Positions 25,236-30,552 of a stretch of DNA of 30,552 nt are shown piece by piece (the stretch's first letter is position 1; every line of letters starts with the position of its first letter). The position numbers and the translations under genes are program-made. The notes under the pieces are model-generated. The model was not told the DNA's origin and made no database searches. It was given only the letters and a program-made list of their open reading frames with translations. Source of the stretch: an uncultured Eubacterium sp. (GTDB lineage: Bacteria; Bacillota; Clostridia; Lachnospirales; Lachnospiraceae); the NCBI GenBank assembly GCA_910584595.1, contig CAJUBQ010000051.1, forward strand, positions 1-30,552, in the 5' to 3' direction.

Positions 25236-25949
25236 ATGAGTATTATTCAAATTAAAAGACTAACTAAAATCTATGGACAAACAAAAGTATTGGATTCTGT
25301 AAATTTGAACGTCCAAAAAGATAAGATTTATGGCTTAGTTGGAGAAAATGGCGCAGGGAAAACTACATTGTTAAAAATTATATGTGGATTATCATCTAAG
25401 ACCGAAGGTATCGTTAAAGTTAATGGGACAGAAGACATAGGCAGATTTTCAAAACATATAGGTATTAGTATAGAAAATCCATCACTTTATCCTCATATGA
25501 CCGCAAAGCAAAATCTTGAGGCTCAAAGATTACTTCTGGGGATAAAAGACAAAGAAATAATATCACGTATTCTTAAATTGATTGGATTGGAAAACAACCA
25601 TTTAAAGGCCGAGAAATTCTCATTAGGTATGAAACAAAGATTGGATATAGGGTTAGCATTAATCGGCGCCCCGTCCGTTTTGCTATTAGATGAGCCTTTT
25701 AATGGGCTGGATCCATTAGTAGTCCAAGATATAACGGAGCTGCTATATAAATTGAAAGAACATAATGTAACGATTGTAATATCAAGTCATATATTAGAAG
25801 ACTTATTAGAGCTTGCCGACGTAATAGCAGTTATGAAAGCAGGTAGAATTATATCTGAAGTCATGCCTGCAGAATTTACCGGCGCTAATATAAAAAAATA
25901 TTTAATTGAACTTATGAAGGGAAATAAGCAAAATGATAAATCTTCTTAA
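25236..25949 (+). CDS. BcrA/LanF-like ABC ATP-binding protein
   Basis: A 237-residue ATPase with Walker A GENGAGKTTL, signature FSLGMKQRLDIGLA, Walker B LLLDEPFNGLDP and H-loop SSHIL. It lacks the long C-terminal extension of the first ATPase and matches the bacitracin/lantibiotic immunity type. The sequence is distinctly AT-rich. ATGGAGAAG precedes the ATG. It overlaps the permease gene by 17 bp. Confidence 0.85.
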   Translation: MSIIQIKRLTKIYGQTKVLDSVNLNVQKDKIYGLVGENGAGKTTLLKIICGLSSKTEGIVKVNGTEDIGRFSKHIGISIENPSLYPHMTAKQNLEAQRLLLGIKDKEIISRILKLIGLENNHLKAEKFSLGMKQRLDIGLALIGAPSVLLLDEPFNGLDPLVVQDITELLYKLKEHNVTIVISSHILEDLLELADVIAVMKAGRIISEVMPAEFTGANIKKYLIELMKGNKQNDKSS

Positions 25950-26661
25950 ATCAGAATTATATAAACTATTTAAAAACAGAATATTTATAGTCTGTAGTTT
26001 ATTTTTAACGTGTATTGCGTTATTTTCATTAAATACTATGTATGTCGAAAACGATTTACCAGTATTAAATGGAGCCAATATTTTGAAGAGTCGGGCAGGA
26101 GATAATATTCCGCTTGTACTTATGATGGTTTTTGTGGTTTACTGCATTAATGCGGAGTATTCAACAGGCAGAATTAAGATTATTGTGTCAAAACTTAAAA
26201 ACAGGAAATACTTTTACATAGCAAAATTATTGATCTGTATGGTGGGATGCATAACACTCAACATGATTTCATCACTAACTTATGTTATTGGAGCAACTGT
26301 TTTAGGCGGTTTTGATCCGTATAACAGTTTTAACTTCGCGAATTCTATTATACAAATGTTGGCACAAACATTAATACTATGTTCCTATACATCATTATTT
26401 GTTGTTATAGCATTTTTAACACGCTCATTTGCCGGATCTATTATATGTAATTTATTAATTATTTTATTTTCGCCAGGCGCCTTGGACAAATTAAATAAGA
26501 TATTAAATTTAAAAAAATTTTTTACACAAAGCAGTATTGCCGCATTCATAAATTCTTATGATATTAATTGGCGTCTTCTATCTGTAATTGCAGCAAATAT
26601 ATTAATTATTTTAATAACAGTTTTGATTGGCACATTCGTTTTTTCAAAAAAGGATATCTAA
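25933..26661 (+). CDS. ABC-2 type permease, immunity-like
   Basis: A 242-residue membrane protein with about six TM segments and the short N-terminal LLKSELYKLFKNR motif typical of LanE/LanG- or BcrB-like permeases. It overlaps the ATPase gene by 17 bp and would form the channel for it. Its composition is AT-rich like its partner, and no second permease follows. Confidence 0.8.
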   Translation: MINLLKSELYKLFKNRIFIVCSLFLTCIALFSLNTMYVENDLPVLNGANILKSRAGDNIPLVLMMVFVVYCINAEYSTGRIKIIVSKLKNRKYFYIAKLLICMVGCITLNMISSLTYVIGATVLGGFDPYNSFNFANSIIQMLAQTLILCSYTSLFVVIAFLTRSFAGSIICNLLIILFSPGALDKLNKILNLKKFFTQSSIAAFINSYDINWRLLSVIAANILIILITVLIGTFVFSKKDI

Positions 26662-26943
26662 TATTATATATTTAAAGGATTGCCGGAAGAAACTAATTGA
26701 TGTTTACGCTCTATTGATATTGAAAAACAAGTAAAAATTACTCAAACTTCCCACATTAAAAACGGTATTCGCACCTTGAAAAATCAATACTTTAGCGGAC
26801 TAAATGGCAGTCCAACAGCATTTTACCTACTCATGGACTGGCTGAATGTAATATCATCCAATTCGTCCATCAGGCGAAAATACAGCTCATACATTGTTTT
26901 ATTATCCGTATTCCGTCTCTGGGCTATAGACAGCATCATATAA
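26662..26943. other. Intergenic
   Basis: No supported gene. A 38-codon frame on the minus strand (about 26,826-26,942) just after the DUF86 relic has no recognisable family. It may be a tail of the same decayed locus. Confidence 0.4.
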
Positions 26944-27180
26944 TTACACCAGTTTTCCCAACTGTACTATTAAAACAGGCAGCTCTTCAAAAATAACATT
27001 TGCGATTATATTTCAATTTGTACCATCATAATCATGAATCAGGCGATGTCTAAGCCCGGCTATCATTGCCCACTGTATTTCATTGTGGGCTCCCTTATGT
27101 TTATCTCAAAGATTATAAACATGTATTCTCAGCATTCGAATTAACCATTCATCATAAACATTCAAATATACATCTTCCAT
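26944..27180 (-). pseudogene. Decayed HepT/DUF86 HEPN toxin
   Basis: One minus-strand frame reads HNEIQWAMIAGLRHRLIHDY and then VIFEELPVLIVQLGKLV before a stop. This is the characteristic C-terminal half of DUF86/HepT toxins, with the RxxxxH RNase motif present as RHRLIH. Two in-frame stops (before DKHKG and after DGTN) interrupt it, and the N-terminal half is not recognisable. No MNT partner is seen. Confidence 0.7.
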
Positions 27181-27264
27181 ACGCAATGTTTGCGATCTAT
27201 CTATTGCTATCTATTGCGATATCTCCCATTCCTGCGACTTCCTTCCGTGGAAGTGTCCCAAAAA

Positions 27265-28644
27265 TCACCGTACCACTTCCATCTGATGATTTCCATCAAA
27301 TCCAACGCCATCAATCATCCGTCCAGCCACACGATCATAAACGATAATATTTACCCCTTCTTCTACAAACAGGAATTCTTGTTGATCTAACAGCACTGAG
27401 ATTTTGCCGTCTGCACATCTCACAGCCAAATCTGAATTTCCAAGATTCATATGCTTAATATAATCGTGATCTGACGATGCCTCAAAGATGCATGTTCCTT
27501 CATATATTTTAACTTCCCCACTCGGCTCCCAACACACAGCAGTTATGTTTTCCGGTTGTTTTTTCAGCTCTTCTATATAAGCTTCCTTTGTTTTGATTTC
27601 TTTTAACATTCTGCCTTTTATCTCCTGATGCCAAAACAGCTCGCTTATTTTCTCCCATTTGTTATATATTTCATTGCCGCGCCTGTCCGCGAGGCTGACA
27701 TTTTTCTGCATCCACTCCGCCAGATACCGTGTATATTTTACACTGCCATAATAATTTAAATGAGAAGCATCGAGCAAATCATCCGCAAAATCTATCTGCA
27801 TTTTATCTTTCCATCGATTTCCTTCCATAAAAGATACCTTATATTCCTCCGCAATCGTCTGAATATAAGCATCTGCTTGCTGTTTTTCTTCCACCTGATT
27901 CGCAAAAGGTGAATTAACGAGCAGCAAAGGAATCTCTTTATTCTGGCATAATTCAATAAATTTGCGCAAATAATCCTCGGTTCGCTGCGTAATGGCTTTT
28001 CTTTCGCCGCAAACCGGACTTACATCCAACTTCCTGTTCGGTACCTCTTGCCATTTTGCAAGTTCTTTTTCAGAAATCACTCCAAAATCAGGCTTGTATC
28101 CAAGATAACGAATCTCATCTGTATTACTGAAATCTTCGCTTGTCAGAGAAAAGGCCCTCGTATGATAATAAGGAAACGAAAAGAACGCTCCTGGTGCATT
28201 CAGAAACTCTCCATACTGATTTACCGCCTGAATAGCGCCCCACTTCGTTTTTGACGGCTTCATGCTTATCACCGTTTCCCAGGAATATGCGCCAAAATCT
28301 TCCTCTTTCCGATACAGTGTACCGATATCAAGCACAACCAGTCTCGGATTTTGCGTCTTTAACGCTTCTTCCAGCAAATAATAGCTGATCCAAACCGGCT
28401 GTCCGGGTGATGCAAGCAAATAGCTGGCAATACCATAATCCTCATACAGCTGGCACGTATTAATACCATAATAAACATGGCTGCTGCCAATACACAGTAC
28501 ATCAACCTGATTTTTATCCAACTCATAAAAATCTGCCAGTTGAATGCATCCTTCACTTTTTCGATTTAATGTCATGTAATTCAGAATCATACTGACTCCT
28601 GCCAGTAAAGATAAAAAAAGAATTGTCCGAAATACCCTTTTCAT
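27265..28644 (-). CDS. SGNH-like acyl esterase/transferase partner
   Basis: A 459-residue protein with an N-terminal TM anchor (about 5-25) and an extracellular SGNH-like domain. The nucleophile motif is GSSH (53-56, in place of GDS), and the C-terminal DASHLN gives Asp292 and His295 of the triad. The family includes partners of MBOAT O-acyltransferases (AlgJ/AlgX- or DltD-like). The ATG at 28,644 has GAGG 8 nt upstream, so it is preferred to the GTG three codons earlier. It lies 74 bp after the MBOAT gene, so the two should be co-transcribed. A 122-bp relic of a copy lies at 24,873-24,994. Confidence 0.75.
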   Translation of the reverse strand: MKRVFRTILFLSLLAGVSMILNYMTLNRKSEGCIQLADFYELDKNQVDVLCIGSSHVYYGINTCQLYEDYGIASYLLASPGQPVWISYYLLEEALKTQNPRLVVLDIGTLYRKEEDFGAYSWETVISMKPSKTKWGAIQAVNQYGEFLNAPGAFFSFPYYHTRAFSLTSEDFSNTDEIRYLGYKPDFGVISEKELAKWQEVPNRKLDVSPVCGERKAITQRTEDYLRKFIELCQNKEIPLLLVNSPFANQVEEKQQADAYIQTIAEEYKVSFMEGNRWKDKMQIDFADDLLDASHLNYYGSVKYTRYLAEWMQKNVSLADRRGNEIYNKWEKISELFWHQEIKGRMLKEIKTKEAYIEELKKQPENITAVCWEPSGEVKIYEGTCIFEASSDHDYIKHMNLGNSDLAVRCADGKISVLLDQQEFLFVEEGVNIIVYDRVAGRMIDGVGFDGNHQMEVVR

Positions 28645-28718
28645 AATCTGCACCTCATATCATTCGTATCCGTTCCGATAAACAAATCGAAACGGCAATC
28701 CCTATCTGAAAAAATCTT

Positions 28719-30215
28719 TTAAAATTGAAAATAAATAAACTGATTTTCATTATATTCGGGCCCATACATGCCAAACAGGAAAATAAACGAAAATAAAATT
28801 ACAATTACAAGCCAACGAAACCATGTACTTTGTCTTGCCAAAAACATATCCAGCGCTTCATTTTTATACTCTCTTATTAGACTGACCAGCAGCAAAATTA
28901 TCAGCGCAGAGAACAAAACTGCGATTTCCGTATCTGCCAGTCCCAATTCACACAAAGTACCGTCTGTCAGTGCCCATAAATCCGGCTTTGTAAAAATTCT
29001 TTTGATAAATCCAAATGCACTATTTAATGATTCCGCCCGAAAAAAAACCAGCGCAAACAAAGTCAGCACATAGGTCACCGCTGTCTGCCCGGCTCGGAAA
29101 CTAAATGCCCTTACATTTATTCCAGCCTTTTTTCTCAGACTATGACGAATTTCTGCTGTCATCGTTCCAACGATCTGATAGATTCCATGAATCGCTCCCC
29201 AGCATACATAATGCCAGCTTGCACCATGCCAAAGCCCGCTTACAAGAAACGTTACAAACAAATTCAAATATCTGCGCACAGCGCCACAGCGGCTGCCGCC
29301 TAATGGAATATACAGATAATCTTTAAACCAGGCGCTTAAAGATATATGCCATCTATGCCAAAATTCCCGAATGCTTTTTGAAAAATATGGCGTACGGAAA
29401 TTTTCCAACAAAGTAAACCCCATAACCTTTGCCGCGCCCATCGCAATTGTTGAATAACTGGCAAAATCACAATAAATCTGAATAGAGAACGCTGCTGTAG
29501 CAGCTATCAGCTCGACCGTTCCATAAAAATACCATTCCCCATATACATGATCCACAAAAATACAAAGCCTGTCCGCTATGACCAATTTCTGAAAAAATCC
29601 CCACAACATCAGAAGCAAACCCGATGCAATCCGTTCATAATCAAACAGCTTTACCCGCTCCATCTTACAAATTCCCTGAATCTGTTCCAGAAGATTTTTC
29701 GAACGTTCAATAGGCCCTGCCACAAGCTGTGGAAAAAAGGATACAAACAATGCATAACGAAACAGATTTTTCTCAGGTTTTATATCATTTCGATACACAT
29801 CTATCGTATATCCAAGCGCCTGAAACGTATAAAACGATATTCCTACCGGAAGTATAAAATCAAATGGTTTCTGTACTGGTTCGGTTCCTGCCTTTTCAAG
29901 CACAAAATTGATATTATGTAAGAAAAAATCAAAATACTTAAAAAACAGCAGAATACTCAAATTGATGACAATACTGACGATAACAATCCATTTCGCTTTT
30001 CTTCCCTGTTTTTTGCATCTTCCAAGCAGCAATCCGCTGACCCAGGTTACAACCGTAGAAAATGCGATTAAACCAGTATGCCTGATATTCCAGCTCATGT
30101 AAAAATAGTAGCTTGCTGCAAGCAGCCAGAATATTTTTAATTTTTTAGGAATGATAAAATATACAAACACAACAACCGGAAAAAAAATTAAAAATTCCAA
30201 TGAATGAAATAACAT
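28719..30215 (-). CDS. MBOAT-family O-acyltransferase (AlgI/DltB-like)
   Basis: A 498-residue polytopic membrane protein with the MBOAT hallmarks: WHRWHISLSAWFKDYLYIPL (about 286-305) and SGLWHGASWHYVCWGAIHG (about 326-344), with His330 the expected catalytic residue. It probably transfers acyl groups across the membrane to a surface polysaccharide. The start at 30,215 (MLFHSLEFLIFF) is the usual start for this family and has GAGAG upstream; an earlier ATG at 30,296 would add 27 atypical residues. It is encoded first, with the SGNH partner second. Confidence 0.85.
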   Translation of the reverse strand: MLFHSLEFLIFFPVVVFVYFIIPKKLKIFWLLAASYYFYMSWNIRHTGLIAFSTVVTWVSGLLLGRCKKQGRKAKWIVIVSIVINLSILLFFKYFDFFLHNINFVLEKAGTEPVQKPFDFILPVGISFYTFQALGYTIDVYRNDIKPEKNLFRYALFVSFFPQLVAGPIERSKNLLEQIQGICKMERVKLFDYERIASGLLLMLWGFFQKLVIADRLCIFVDHVYGEWYFYGTVELIAATAAFSIQIYCDFASYSTIAMGAAKVMGFTLLENFRTPYFSKSIREFWHRWHISLSAWFKDYLYIPLGGSRCGAVRRYLNLFVTFLVSGLWHGASWHYVCWGAIHGIYQIVGTMTAEIRHSLRKKAGINVRAFSFRAGQTAVTYVLTLFALVFFRAESLNSAFGFIKRIFTKPDLWALTDGTLCELGLADTEIAVLFSALIILLLVSLIREYKNEALDMFLARQSTWFRWLVIVILFSFIFLFGMYGPEYNENQFIYFQF

Positions 30216-30552
30216 GATGCTTTTTCTCTCTTTCAATAGGATATAAGTTTGAGGCAGGGCGTGGGGGCTTTTGTTTATAGTGGTTGAATCAGACACGCAC
30301 TGCTTTTAATGTTTTTTTGATTTTTTTATCATAATGTGTTTAGATTATAAATACATTAATATTTTTTTGGATTGAGCTGTGAAATGGGGGGGAGTTGTTA
30401 ACATTACATATACCTAATTGATAATAGTAGATTATCCGTCAAATTATAGATGGAATAATAAACTATATTTGCTGCTGTGATGGCGGCAAAACAAGAAATA
30501 AAGAGTCATAAGTTATTAGAATTTGAAAAAATGCAGGTGAGGGAATGGAATA
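30216..30552. other. Intergenic, upstream region of the MBOAT gene
   Basis: AT-rich with a G-run near 30,385-30,393. It should hold the MBOAT promoter on the minus strand, but I see no clear -35/-10 pair. From 30,480 a plus-strand frame (MAAKQEIKSHKLLEFEK) is open to the window end but has no ribosome site, so I do not call it. Confidence 0.4.

Noticed and set aside
27197..27225. Short tandem copies of atctattgc as a repeat array or CRISPR
   Set aside because: Only two short copies without regular spacers.

Overview
The window looks like chromosome from a low-to-moderate GC Gram-positive anaerobe of the Clostridia, most likely a Lachnospiraceae-type gut bacterium. This rests on strong GGAGG-like ribosome binding sites, sigma-A-like promoters, paired flavodoxin genes, HTH-TPR/ABC modules and AlgI-like/SGNH acyl-transfer genes. 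No rRNA, tRNA or CRISPR array was seen, and species cannot be named from sequence alone.

Region 1 (about 1-17,050, minus strand) is the main item: a compact run of 12-13 genes. It starts at a good promoter (17,023-17,051) and ends at a hairpin terminator (9-38). In transcription order it encodes: a small two-TM protein; a secreted/membrane-anchored von Willebrand A (vWA) protein; an 1,113-residue tubulin/FtsZ-like GTPase; a truncated Uma2-type nuclease fragment; a 676-residue unknown protein; an AT-rich pair (87-residue unknown and retropepsin-like aspartic protease); a 222-residue beta-rich protein; a TRAFAC-type GTPase with a split zinc ribbon; an 834-residue GTPase-associated (GAP1-like) protein with four C-terminal TM segments; a multi-TM vWA protein; an SH3 plus amidase-fold protein that has lost its zinc ligands and catalytic Glu; and a HipA/CtkA-like kinase. 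The mix of two NTPase types, two MIDAS-bearing vWA proteins, membrane anchors, a dead wall-binding enzyme and candidate effectors (protease, kinase, nuclease remnant) resembles the NTP-dependent conflict systems described for GAP1/TRAFAC GTPases. The assembly around a giant tubulin homologue and a pseudo-amidase looks worth study.

Region 2 (about 17,050-21,700) is an AT-rich accessory stretch. It holds a 49-bp palindrome framed by perfect 8-bp direct repeats, a four-TM hypothetical protein, a decayed MNT-HEPN toxin-antitoxin pair, a broken flavodoxin gene followed by an intact one, a possible small hairpin RNA, and an intact stand-alone SIR2-domain protein that is a candidate antiphage NADase.

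Region 3 (about 21,700-26,700, plus strand) has two ABC export modules. The first is an HTH-TPR regulator with an ATPase and permease of ordinary composition. The second is a more AT-rich BcrA/LanF-like ATPase and permease with its own promoter. Between them lies a 122-bp relic of the SGNH gene found further right.

Region 4 (about 26,700-30,552) holds a decayed HepT/DUF86 HEPN toxin gene and then, on the minus strand, an MBOAT O-acyltransferase and an SGNH-like partner that probably acylate a cell-surface polymer. The last 337 bases show no convincing gene.
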